Source: Methanobacteriota archaeon | GTDB lineage: Archaea; Thermoplasmatota; Thermoplasmata; RBG-16-68-12 | Assembly: GCA_005878485.1 (NCBI GenBank) | Contig: VBMG01000041.1 | Location: 1 to 45,441, forward strand | DNA length: 45,441 nt | Reading direction: 5' to 3' | Shown here: in pieces, positions 17,683 to 26,762 of the stretch | Layout of the letters: each line of letters starts with the position of its first letter | Position numbering within the stretch: position 1 is the first letter of the stretch | The notes under the pieces: model-generated | Database searches by the model: none | Seen by the model: the letters and a program-made list of their open reading frames with translations, nothing else | Told to the model about the DNA's origin: nothing | Translations under genes and position numbers: made by a program

Positions 17683-18549
17683 GTGCGCAAGATTCGGAGC
17701 GGGATCTACGGTCTCAACCCGCTCTTGGACGGCGGCGTGAATGAGAACAGCACGACCGTCGTGATCGGCCGGTCCGGCGCGGGCAAGACGACCCTCGCAA
17801 CCCAGTTCATCCGCCGGGGGCTCCAGGACGGCCAGGAAGGCGTCTTCGTGTCCCTCGACGAGAACAAGGAGCAGATCATCCGCGAGGCCGTGGAGATGGG
17901 CTGGTCCGACATCCTCGACTATCTGGCCGACGAGCTGCTCGTGTTCATCGATGCGTCGGGCCGCGAATTCTCGAACTTCATCCGGAAGGAGCTCCCGGCG
18001 TTCGTCGCGGACTGGAAAGGGAGCAATGCCCGCATCGTGGTCGACCCGCTCACGCCCGTGCTCTGGTCCACGAAAGACCTGTACGAGCAGCGGGATTTGA
18101 TCGGCTACATGTTCAAGCAGACCCGGAAGGTCGGGACCGTCCTCTGTACCCTCGAGGAGCACGGCCCCGGGGATCTCGCAGGACCGGAGACCGTGATCCC
18201 GATGTACCTCGCGGACTGCGTCGTCCATCTGAAATACAACAGCGACCAGGCGAATCCCTCGCGGCTCCTGAGCATCGTGAAATGCCGCAACAGCCGACAC
18301 AGCCCGACATCCCACCCGTTTCAAATTCTCCGCGGCCTCGGGATTGTGATCGACGGGGTCGACAGCCGAAAGCCCACGACCGCGAAGGCGCCCTCCCAGC
18401 TCAGGCAGCTCCTCCTCACCCGCCCGATTCCAAAGAACGTGCGAGATGCGCTCGAGAAATCGCTCGACGGCCTCACGGATGAGGACTTCCGAACGTTGAA
18501 GCCGGAACAGGTCCTTGAGTTGATCCTCCAGGAGTACCAGGGGGCGTGA
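17683..18549 (+). CDS. KaiC/Rad55-like RecA-superfamily ATPase
   Basis: GIYGLNPLLDGGVNENSTTVVIGRSGAGKTTLATQFIRRGLQDGQEGVFVSLDENKEQI. Confidence 0.88.
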   Translation: MRKIRSGIYGLNPLLDGGVNENSTTVVIGRSGAGKTTLATQFIRRGLQDGQEGVFVSLDENKEQIIREAVEMGWSDILDYLADELLVFIDASGREFSNFIRKELPAFVADWKGSNARIVVDPLTPVLWSTKDLYEQRDLIGYMFKQTRKVGTVLCTLEEHGPGDLAGPETVIPMYLADCVVHLKYNSDQANPSRLLSIVKCRNSRHSPTSHPFQILRGLGIVIDGVDSRKPTTAKAPSQLRQLLLTRPIPKNVRDALEKSLDGLTDEDFRTLKPEQVLELILQEYQGA

Positions 18550-18550
18550 G

Positions 18551-19246
18551 GTGGCCCGCGGCATCGGGCGCGCCCTCCAACGGGCGGTGTCGCTCGAGGG
18601 CTTCGATATCGATTTGGCGGCCGAAGGCCGCACCCTCGCGAACGCGCGACGCCGTCAAGTGTTCCGATACCTCTGCCTCCGTCCCTGCGCCCGGATCGGG
18701 GACATCGGGCGACAACTCCGGATGTCCCAGGCGACGGTGCGGTGGCACGTTTGGAATCTCTTGGAACACCGGTACGTCGATGCGGACCGGACCCGGATGT
18801 TCCCGGCCGGTCTCATCGACCCGGAGGACGCGGCGCTCTTTGCCACCCTCGCGGCCCCCGGACGCGCCGCCGTCCTCGCGGCGACGTTCGAGACCCCGGG
18901 AATTTCGTTTCAGGATCTTGCCGCTCGAGTCGGGCTGACACGGCAGTCGATCAGCAAGATCGCGTCCGAGCTGACCGAGTTCGGACTCGTGAAGCTCCTC
19001 GAGGACGGTCGGCACCGGCGCGTGCGTCCGACGGACGTCCTCGCTCGAAAGCGCGAGGCGAACCGCGTTCGAGCGGATGCGTTCGGGGAGGCGTTGGTCC
19101 GTCGGCTCGCGTCGGAAGGTCTCTCCCCGGAACTGCTTCGCCGGGACGAGACAACCCTCCTCGTTCGATTTGGGATGGGCACCCAACGGGTCCTCCTCGA
19201 TCTCTCATTGGACCCGTACGGGACCGTGTTGCAGCGACTTGAGTGA
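18551..19246 (+). CDS. Two-wHTH transcriptional regulator
   Basis: RRRQVFRYLCLRPCARIGDIGRQLRMSQATVRWHVWNLLEHRYV and FQDLAARVGLTRQSISKIASELTEFGLVKLLEDGRHRRVRPT. Confidence 0.8.
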   Translation: MARGIGRALQRAVSLEGFDIDLAAEGRTLANARRRQVFRYLCLRPCARIGDIGRQLRMSQATVRWHVWNLLEHRYVDADRTRMFPAGLIDPEDAALFATLAAPGRAAVLAATFETPGISFQDLAARVGLTRQSISKIASELTEFGLVKLLEDGRHRRVRPTDVLARKREANRVRADAFGEALVRRLASEGLSPELLRRDETTLLVRFGMGTQRVLLDLSLDPYGTVLQRLE

Positions 19247-19330
19247 GCGGCACATGTTAACGGACTGGATAGACATCGTGATAGGAGCGTTATAAGTCGC
19301 TTTAAGCCGGAGTCGAACCCGTTCTCCACG

Positions 19331-22300
19331 ATGGACCAAAGCTATCTCGAGTGGCTGCTTGGCCTCCCCGGATTCACCGAGGCGACGGCGCGCAAGGTCG
19401 CGGAGCGGTTCCCGACCTACGAACGGCTGGAGGCCGCCACCCGGGAGGAACTCGCGTCTCTCGTGGTGTTGAGGTCCGCGGACGTCGACGCCTTGCTTGG
19501 AGTTCTGCACGGCACGACCCCGCCCAAGGCCTCGGACGAACTCTTCCTGTGCCCGGAATGCGGCTCGTTCGTGGGGACCGGTGCGACAGCATGCCCGTCC
19601 TGCGGCGTCGAGTTCGCCGGATCCGCGGAGGCCGACCTCTCCGAGGAGCTCGAGGAATTCTTGGACGAGGACGGGCTGCCGGCCCGCCTCTGCCTCACGT
19701 GCGGCGCCGCGATGGAGAAGGAGGCGACGAAGTGCGGGATGTGTGGCCGCGAATACGCGCGGAGCGAGCTTGCGCTGCTCCCGGGTTTCGCGGGGCGCCT
19801 CGAGGAAGGCGCACCATTGTGTGCCCATTGCGGGGCTTACCTCTTCTCGGATGAAGCGGATTGCGCGATCTGCGGCACGGCCGTGTCTCCGACCGTCCCG
19901 CCACCCGCGGGCGTCGGCGGGAAAGGGGTCGTGAAAGACTTCCTGAGCCGCTGGCAGCGGATGGCCGAGGCAGGCGTCCCCGTTTCGGAGACGGACCGGC
20001 TCCAAGAGGAACTCGAGCACTTCGACCGGCTCCTTGAGACCGATGCGACGCTCGAGCGGGCGTGGGCGAGCCGCGCCAAGATTCTGGAGAAACTGGGCCG
20101 ACGCGACGAAGCCCTCGAATCGCTCTCGAAGGCCGCGGACCTGAACCCCGCGAAGGAGAATCAGTATCGGGTTGAGGTCCAAAACATCCTCCACGCGACG
20201 GCGGACTCGCCCGTCCTGCCGCCCCGGTGGCGCCAACCCGCCGCGACCGCCGCGCCGGCAGCGGTCGACACCCGCCTCGTGGAAGCCCTCGACCACTACG
20301 AATCCTTGCTCCACGCGGATCCGTCCCTCGTCGTTGCGTGGCGCACGAAGGGGGAGATCCTCGATCGCCTCGGGCGTTCCGGGGAGGCCCGCGAGTGTTT
20401 CGAACGTGCCGATTCACTTGAGCGGGCGGAGGGCCGCTCGCTTCAGGCCGCGGTCTCCGGCTTGCGCTCGAGCGGCTTGACAACGTCCGGTCCCGCGGGC
20501 ACCGGCCGCGTGAACGGTCGGGTGAACGGTCAGGTGAACGGGACGCGCGGCGGGCGGACGAACGGTCGAACGAATGGGCGAACGAACGGTCGGACGAACG
20601 GACGAGTGAACGGACTCCGGGAGGGCCGCGTGAACGGCCTGACCACCGGTGCCGTGAACGGCCTGACGTTTGGGAAAGGAGCGACAAACGGCCTCGTCAA
20701 CGGGAACGGCTTCACGAACGGAGCTCGTGGTCGACCTGGGCTTCGAATTCCGGTCCAGCCCCACTGGTCCCGCTCGCTCATCGGGATCGCGGCGGTCGTG
20801 GCGCTCCTGCTGATCGTCCCGATCCTTGCGAGCATGTTCTCCCCCTCGCCGACCGGTCCATCCCCGTTCGTCCAGATTGATGGGGACTTCAGCGACTGGG
20901 CGAAGTTTCCCGCATACGCGGACGCCGTGACGGACCAGGTCCAGAATCCCGATGTGAACCTCGTTTCCATCAAGGTGGCCTCCCAGGGGCAGGACCTGTT
21001 CGCGTACGCGCGGGTGCAGGGACTCCTGTTCCAAGGGACCCGCACGGGCGAGACGGACAGCATCTTCGTGTTCCTCGATGAGGACAACAACCGCTTGACC
21101 GGCTACCCGGTCGGCGATCTCGGAGCGGATGCGCTGGTCGAGATCACGGGATGGCGAGACTCCCGCGGGCTGCAAGACCACGTCACCAGTTACCTCTTCG
21201 ACGAGTCGACGACGCCCCGCTCGAACGACTGGAACCGGTTCATCCCCGGCGGTTCGGCGGACGCAGCGTTCAACGGGCAGCAGATCGAACTCCGGACGAC
21301 CGTGAAGCAGCCCACGATGACTAGAGTCCTCGTGTACGCGGCCGACAACCTCGGCGATCAGGATCCGGCGGACGGTTCCGTGCAACCGACGATCCCGACC
21401 GTGGTCATCGGCCAGCAGACCGTCGCACCGGACATCGTTGTGGGCCCGAACGCGACTGTGCTTCGGATCACCCTGAGCCCGATGGGCGGCGTGCCCCACC
21501 TGACCGCGCTGAATCTGACCCGGCTCGGGACGTCCGTGGACTCCGTCAACGTCTCGTTGTACCGCGACGATGGAAGCGGTGCCCTCGACCCGGCCGACGT
21601 GCGTCTCGCGACGGCGTCCATGGTAGGGAAGACCGCGACATTTCCGATCAATTTCGATCTGGCGTCACCCGCCGTCCTATGGGTCGAAGCGGAGTGGGGG
21701 AACCTGACGCCGACCGCGACCTTCGGCCTGAAGGTGGCCGGAATTTCGTCGAACGGGAGCGCGAGTTTCCTGCCACCGGAGACGGGGCTCGTCTACCTGG
21801 GCGCGGCTCCCGCCACCTTGCGGGTCGACGGCGCCTTCGGGGACTGGCGCGGCCGGCCGTACGGGCAAGATATCCTCGGCGACGTGACGAACCGGACCGG
21901 GGCGCCGCAATACGATGCGAATGTCGACCTCCTCGCGACCGCGGTCGATGTCGGGGCCAACTTCACCGGGTACGTCCGGGTGGACGGCCGACTCCTCGGC
22001 GGTCAGGACATCCCGACGAGCCGCACTCGAACGTATCCGGTCCCGCTTGACACCGACCTCGACACGGTGCCGGACGCGGTCGAGAACACGCTCGGCCCCA
22101 ACCTCACATTCGATTTCAACAACGACAACGTCACGGACAACCGGACCGGGGGCGATGTCGATGGGGACGGAATCATCGACTCCCCGAACGGACCGGACTG
22201 TTGGCTCAACACCACGATTTCGGCGTGGTATCCCCCGCCGTACGCGGGACGACAAGTGTCTCGCTACATTTGTCCGATTGGCGCGATCCCGCAGGAGGGT

Positions 22301-23899
22301 ATCGACGTCGTCTATGCGTACATCGACTCCGACAACTCGACTTCGACGGGGTTGCCGTCGGACGTCCAGGGCCGCCTCTATGGATTCGACTATGCCATCG
22401 CGGTGATCGGGCGGAACGGCGTCGTGAACTCGAGTGGCCTTTACGCGTTCGCGCCCGCGCAAGCGAACCCGTGGACCCTCGTGCGGCCGATTGCCGTGGC
22501 GTTGGACGCACACCGGATGGAGTTCGCCGTGAACGCGACGGTCCTCAATCTGACCGCCGGATACCGGGTCGCCTACTTCGCTTCGGACTGGAGGCTCGGA
22601 TATGATGTCGCATTGCCGGATGCCGCGGTGTCGCGGTTCCCCGTTGGTGCGCAGGCGGCGACGAACGTCGTGATCAACGAGCTCGCACCCCAACCGAACC
22701 CGGAGTGGGTGGAGCTTGCGAATCCGACCGCGGTTGCCGTGTCGTTGAATGGCTGGACACTCGCGATCCTCCGCGGAAACAAGCTGGTCACCGTCTTCGC
22801 GTTCACGACCGAAGTCCTCGGCGCGTGGGGCTCCGGTTCGGAATACCTCTCCGTCGGGCTACCGGGCAACTCCCTCCCGAACGGGAATGGCCAGCTCGAG
22901 CTGCTCCAAGGCACGACCGTGATCGACTCGACGACGTATTCGTCGAATGTCGGCAATGGCCAGTCGTGGGCCCGGTTCAAGGATCCGATTACCGGCCTGC
23001 CGATGGACACGAACAACGATGCGACGGACTTCTACGTCTCTCTCCTGCCGTCTCCCAGCCAAGGGAACGATCGACACCGCCCGACGATCGCGGTGGCGAA
23101 GACCGCGAGCCGCGCGGCTGCGGTCCCCGGGGACTTCATCACGTACTCACTCTACTACAACAATACGAACACGGGGATGGCGAAGACGGTCTGGGTGAAC
23201 GACACGCTGCCCAGCGGGGCGGTGTACACGTCCTCGAGTGTGCCGTACAGCAGCGTCTCGGGTTCGAGATACGGCTGGGTCTTCGCGAGCGTCCTGCCCG
23301 GTGCGCATTCGTTCACCATGACGGCGCAGGTGACGGCGGCGACGACGGACGGGCAGGTCCTCCGGAACACGGTCACCTTGGACTACGCGGACCAACTCGG
23401 TCGCTCTCTTCCGCGGAGTCTGGGGTGGGCGAATACGACCGTGTCGCGTCCGATGATTACGATTGTGAAGACCGCAAACCCGGCGAACGCGAAGGCAGGC
23501 GATCTCGTGACCTTCACGCTATACTACAACAACACAGGGTCCGTCGCGGCCGGGACGGTGACGATCAAGGACTCGCTTCCAAACGGGTTCGACTACGTCG
23601 GAGCGAGCCCCGCACCGACCTGGACGAACGGTCGCACGTTCTACTGGAACTTCACGAGTGTGACCCCTGGGGCCCACAGTCTCACGATGACGGCGCGGGT
23701 GAACGCGAGCTTCACCGGCACGCAGCTCGTAAACTGGGCGTTCCTGAACTACACGACCCCGGCCGGGTACGCGCTGATCGGCGGCAGCTCCTCCGCGACG
23801 GTCGCGATTCCGGAGCTCTCTGACATGATCTTCGTGCTCGCAGTCCCTTTGATCATCGTCGGACTGAAATTCCGCGCGAGACGCCACGAAAAGGAATAG
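19331..23899 (+). CDS. 1522-aa protein: HhH + three zinc ribbons + TPR + NG-rich repeats + TM + extracellular Ca-binding-like, lamin-tail-like and two DUF11 repeats + C-terminal TM
   Basis: CPECGSFVGTGATACPSCG, CLTCGAAMEKEATKCGMCG, CAHCGAYLFSDEADCAICG; RVNGRVNGQVNG...RTNGRTNG; LIGIAAVVALLLIVPILASMF; DTDLDTVPDAVENTLGP; VVINELAPQPNPEWVELANP; two copies of VAKTA...YSLYYNNT-like DUF11; IFVLAVPLIIVGLKFRARRHEKE. Confidence 0.85.
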   Translation: MDQSYLEWLLGLPGFTEATARKVAERFPTYERLEAATREELASLVVLRSADVDALLGVLHGTTPPKASDELFLCPECGSFVGTGATACPSCGVEFAGSAEADLSEELEEFLDEDGLPARLCLTCGAAMEKEATKCGMCGREYARSELALLPGFAGRLEEGAPLCAHCGAYLFSDEADCAICGTAVSPTVPPPAGVGGKGVVKDFLSRWQRMAEAGVPVSETDRLQEELEHFDRLLETDATLERAWASRAKILEKLGRRDEALESLSKAADLNPAKENQYRVEVQNILHATADSPVLPPRWRQPAATAAPAAVDTRLVEALDHYESLLHADPSLVVAWRTKGEILDRLGRSGEARECFERADSLERAEGRSLQAAVSGLRSSGLTTSGPAGTGRVNGRVNGQVNGTRGGRTNGRTNGRTNGRTNGRVNGLREGRVNGLTTGAVNGLTFGKGATNGLVNGNGFTNGARGRPGLRIPVQPHWSRSLIGIAAVVALLLIVPILASMFSPSPTGPSPFVQIDGDFSDWAKFPAYADAVTDQVQNPDVNLVSIKVASQGQDLFAYARVQGLLFQGTRTGETDSIFVFLDEDNNRLTGYPVGDLGADALVEITGWRDSRGLQDHVTSYLFDESTTPRSNDWNRFIPGGSADAAFNGQQIELRTTVKQPTMTRVLVYAADNLGDQDPADGSVQPTIPTVVIGQQTVAPDIVVGPNATVLRITLSPMGGVPHLTALNLTRLGTSVDSVNVSLYRDDGSGALDPADVRLATASMVGKTATFPINFDLASPAVLWVEAEWGNLTPTATFGLKVAGISSNGSASFLPPETGLVYLGAAPATLRVDGAFGDWRGRPYGQDILGDVTNRTGAPQYDANVDLLATAVDVGANFTGYVRVDGRLLGGQDIPTSRTRTYPVPLDTDLDTVPDAVENTLGPNLTFDFNNDNVTDNRTGGDVDGDGIIDSPNGPDCWLNTTISAWYPPPYAGRQVSRYICPIGAIPQEGIDVVYAYIDSDNSTSTGLPSDVQGRLYGFDYAIAVIGRNGVVNSSGLYAFAPAQANPWTLVRPIAVALDAHRMEFAVNATVLNLTAGYRVAYFASDWRLGYDVALPDAAVSRFPVGAQAATNVVINELAPQPNPEWVELANPTAVAVSLNGWTLAILRGNKLVTVFAFTTEVLGAWGSGSEYLSVGLPGNSLPNGNGQLELLQGTTVIDSTTYSSNVGNGQSWARFKDPITGLPMDTNNDATDFYVSLLPSPSQGNDRHRPTIAVAKTASRAAAVPGDFITYSLYYNNTNTGMAKTVWVNDTLPSGAVYTSSSVPYSSVSGSRYGWVFASVLPGAHSFTMTAQVTAATTDGQVLRNTVTLDYADQLGRSLPRSLGWANTTVSRPMITIVKTANPANAKAGDLVTFTLYYNNTGSVAAGTVTIKDSLPNGFDYVGASPAPTWTNGRTFYWNFTSVTPGAHSLTMTARVNASFTGTQLVNWAFLNYTTPAGYALIGGSSSATVAIPELSDMIFVLAVPLIIVGLKFRARRHEKE
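20503..20731 (+). repeat. Degenerate tandem repeats coding (R/Q/L)(V/T)NG units
   Basis: Protein GRVNGRVNGQVNGTRGGRTNGRTNGRTNGRTNGRVNGLREGRVNGL...VNGNGFTNGARG; 12-bp DNA unit near CGGACGAACGGT. Confidence 0.9.
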
Positions 23900-23987
23900 G
23901 GAGTGGCTGACAGCGTTCCAAGGACCAACGGCCGTTAGAGCGGCACGTTTCGTCGTCCACCACAAGGATGGACGGCTAGCGTACCTA

Positions 23988-24129
23988 GGTCGTCGGCCCA
24001 AGCCCTCCTCAAAGGAGGGCAGGCTTCGCGCGGGCTCGCGCACCGCACTACCGCAGGGAACGTGGGCGGGCTTAACTTCCGGGTTCGGGATGGGACCGGG
24101 TGTATCCCCGCCGCTTTGGCCGTCAAACC
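23988..24129 (-). rRNA. 5S rRNA (unlinked from 16S/23S in this window), with an internal hairpin insertion
   Basis: Minus strand GACGGCCAAAGCGGCGGGGATACACCCGGTCCCATCCCGAACCCGGAAGTTAAGCCCGCC is canonical 5S; 3' GGGCCGACGACC partly complements the 5' GGTTTGACGG (helix I); ends approximate. Confidence 0.9.
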
Positions 24130-24156
24130 ACTGCTGAGACCGCCGAGAGGACGCGA

Positions 24157-24164
24157 GATATATC
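24157..24164 (-). promoter_or_regulatory. TATA box of the 5S rRNA gene (GATATATC, with upstream CGAAACGCT)
   Basis: Centre ~26 nt upstream of the predicted 5S 5' end. Confidence 0.65.
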
Positions 24165-24332
24165 AGCGTTTCGATTTCGTGTTTTGGAACATTGTCGTGG
24201 GCCGCGGGGAGTCAGAGTCAGGATCCCCCGGGGTGTACCGCGTCACACCACGCGGATGCCCCGTCCTGCCGGTTTCATGCTGAAGGCTTATGCGGTCCTC
24301 GCGGTTCTGGTCGACGACGAGGTGGTGCGGTC

Positions 24333-24956
24333 GTGCCTGCCGATTCGAGCCGCCGTCTTGCCGCCACGTTCTTCGTCTCCTTGGACGGGGTCGTTGAGTC
24401 GCCGGAGAAGTGGTCCTTCCCATTCTGGAACGACGAGATCCAGAAATTCAAGCGAGACGAAACGTTCGCGACGGACGCGCTCCTCCTGGGGCGCGTGACC
24501 TACGAGGGGTTCGCGGCCGCCTGGCCCGGGAGGAAGGACCCCGACGGTTTCGCGGATCGGTTCAACAGCATTCCGAAGTACGTCGTCTCGTCGACGCTGA
24601 CGAAGCTGGATTGGAACAACTCGCATCTGATCCGCGACGACGTTGTCCGCGAAGTTGCCAAGCTGAAGCAGCAGCCCGGCCAGGATATCGTGATCCATGG
24701 AAGTCCCGGCTTGATTCGGTCTCTCTTGCCCCATGACCTGATCGACGAATATCGGCTGCTCGTCTACCCGCTCGTTCTGGGGAGCGGAAAGCGTCTCTTC
24801 GACGAGGGCAGCGCCGCGAATCTGAAACTTGCTGAATCAGCGGCCTTCGATACAGGGGTCGTCAAGTTGATCTACCGGCCTGCGGACAAGGCCCCCCGCA
24901 CCGTCCGTGCTTCGCCAAGCTCGCCTCGCAAGGCTCGGAAGCCCGGCCAAAACTAG
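24333..24956 (+). CDS. Dihydrofolate reductase / RibD C-terminal-domain family protein
   Basis: ATFFVSLDGVVESPEKWSFPFWNDEI...DALLLGRVTYEGFAAAWPG...DIVIHGSPGLIRSLLPHDLIDEYRLLVYPLVLGSGKRLF; GTG start likely. Confidence 0.88.
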   Translation: MPADSSRRLAATFFVSLDGVVESPEKWSFPFWNDEIQKFKRDETFATDALLLGRVTYEGFAAAWPGRKDPDGFADRFNSIPKYVVSSTLTKLDWNNSHLIRDDVVREVAKLKQQPGQDIVIHGSPGLIRSLLPHDLIDEYRLLVYPLVLGSGKRLFDEGSAANLKLAESAAFDTGVVKLIYRPADKAPRTVRASPSSPRKARKPGQN

Positions 24957-25061
24957 GCACCGGCCCGACGACCAATTCCCCTTGCCGAACGTCGGCGAAA
25001 TTCTCCGGTAGTTGCTCTCAGCCGCGATTTTTCAGATGGTCATCGACCCGCTTTGAGCGAC

Positions 25062-26039
25062 CTAGCGGGCGAGGCCCAGGACGGCGACGAGGAGGTTTCC
25101 GGCGAAGAAGGCGAGCATGAACCCGAGCAGAAGCGGCACCATGAATGGCGTCTGTGGTGTGACCCAAGCGCGTTCGACCCCCGCGGCGCGAAGTCGTGCG
25201 ATCTCGCCCGTCGGATCCGCGCCTCGCCTCGGGAAGAGGACGAGGACATGTTCCCCGCGAGCCGTGATTTTCTCCATGAGCCAAGCGTGCGCCGGGAACG
25301 GATCGAGAGGAGCCCGATACCCCAGGAGCGCTTGCGGGAGGGCGAGGTCTCCGCGCGCCACGTTGTAAATGAGCAGTGCGACGGGAACGGCCAGCGAGAG
25401 GATTGCGGCGTCGACCCAGATCACCAGGGAGAACGGAAACACAACGCGAAGCAAGGCATCGACCCTCGCATCGGCCTGCAACACGGGGAACGGAAGTGCG
25501 TCGGGATACGCGGGGATCAGCAGGGTGAGGGCGATGAGCCCTTTCGCGTCTGCACCGCCGTGGAGGAGGCGAAGTCGGTAGAATCCCTGGTAGACAAGGA
25601 CCATGATGGGCATCGAGGCCAGTTGAGGGAGGACCTCGTATCCGGCTCCACTTGGTATCGACCCGGCCGAAACCAGGAACAAAGCGCCGGCCGCGAGCAA
25701 CAACACGATTCGGATGGGCCGTGCGTGGAAACCGTCCTCGCCAAACAGAGGGTCGCCGAAGAAGACGGCGTAGAAGAAAGTCGCTGCTGACAGGAGGAGT
25801 AGCCAGGCCGGCCAAGCCAATCCCCGGAATGCGATTTGCGCCGCGAGGATCATCAGCCCAGCGGTTCCGAGTGAAATCCACAACGGGTCTCGGACGCGCC
25901 GCGAACGGAGGTCCGACGTTGCCGCGATGACGAGGAATCCGACGCCGGCCGCGAGTCGCGTCGCCGCGAACGCGTCCACGTCGCTGCATCCTTGCGTCGT
26001 TATTTCAAGGGTTGTGTGCGATGAAACCGCGTCGCACAA
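25062..26039 (-). CDS. Archaeal prepilin peptidase (A24 family, FlaK/PibD-like)
   Basis: Aspartate motifs in ATSDLRSRRVRDPLW and HGGADAKGLIAL; polytopic. Confidence 0.85.
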   Translation of the reverse strand: MCDAVSSHTTLEITTQGCSDVDAFAATRLAAGVGFLVIAATSDLRSRRVRDPLWISLGTAGLMILAAQIAFRGLAWPAWLLLLSAATFFYAVFFGDPLFGEDGFHARPIRIVLLLAAGALFLVSAGSIPSGAGYEVLPQLASMPIMVLVYQGFYRLRLLHGGADAKGLIALTLLIPAYPDALPFPVLQADARVDALLRVVFPFSLVIWVDAAILSLAVPVALLIYNVARGDLALPQALLGYRAPLDPFPAHAWLMEKITARGEHVLVLFPRRGADPTGEIARLRAAGVERAWVTPQTPFMVPLLLGFMLAFFAGNLLVAVLGLAR

Positions 26040-26129
26040 ACTGCAAGTCTTGCGGCAACGACTAAATAGACCCTAACGAATAGCCGCAAATCGTCGGAGG
26101 TTTTCTCCGCTCTCTCCGGTCGGTCCGCC

Positions 26130-26681
26130 ATGATGGAACCCCGTCGCATGAAGGTGAAAGTCTGCCTCGTCGGAGAGCACGCCGTGGGCAAGACGTCCCT
26201 CATCAAGCGGTACGTCTTGAACGAATATGACGACCGATACATCGTGACGCTCGGCGCGAAGGTTTCGAAGAAGGAACTCGCCTTGACCCCGAAAGGCTCG
26301 GACGCCGTGCAGATGGACATGACGATATGGGACATCATGGGTTCCAAGGGATTCCGTGAGCTCCTGCGCGAAGCGTACTTTCACGGGGCCCAGGGGATCC
26401 TCGCGGTCGCGGACGTCACGCGGTACGACACCCTCGAAGACCTCGATTCGTGGGTCGAGTCCGTTTTCCGGACCGTCGGGGAGATTCCCGTCACCTTCGC
26501 AATCAACAAGATGGACCTCAAAGATCAGGCGGCGTTCGGCGAGGAACAGGTGAAGCAGGCGACGGAAGCGTTCGATGCGCCGTACTTCTTCAGCTCCGCG
26601 AAGACGGGCGACAACGTGGAGCGCGTCTTCCGCACGCTCGGCGAGACGATTGCGAAGACCGCCTCGAAGTCCGCCTCGTGA
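26130..26681 (+). CDS. Ras/Rab-like small GTPase
   Basis: GEHAVGKTSLIKRYV, WDIMGSKGFREL, NKMD, SSAKTG. Confidence 0.88.
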   Translation: MMEPRRMKVKVCLVGEHAVGKTSLIKRYVLNEYDDRYIVTLGAKVSKKELALTPKGSDAVQMDMTIWDIMGSKGFRELLREAYFHGAQGILAVADVTRYDTLEDLDSWVESVFRTVGEIPVTFAINKMDLKDQAAFGEEQVKQATEAFDAPYFFSSAKTGDNVERVFRTLGETIAKTASKSAS

Positions 26682-26762
26682 CGTGAACGGACCTCTCTTT
26701 GCATCGGTCGAGTGGACGCCTTCTCCCGGTCAGGCGTCGCCATAGTCTCAAGTAGCCGGGCT

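Noticed and set aside
20503-20731. CRISPR-like or non-coding tandem repeat
   Set aside because: Repeats are in-frame, protein-level NG units with no spacers.
22206-22511. Small ORFs antisense to the surface protein
   Set aside because: Arg-rich shadow frames with no recognisable start signals or domains.
24002-24020. Hairpin as a simple transcription terminator of the 5S gene
   Set aside because: The 5S helix I complement lies 3' of the hairpin and the length matches canonical 5S only when the hairpin is treated as an insert; not excluded without RNA data.
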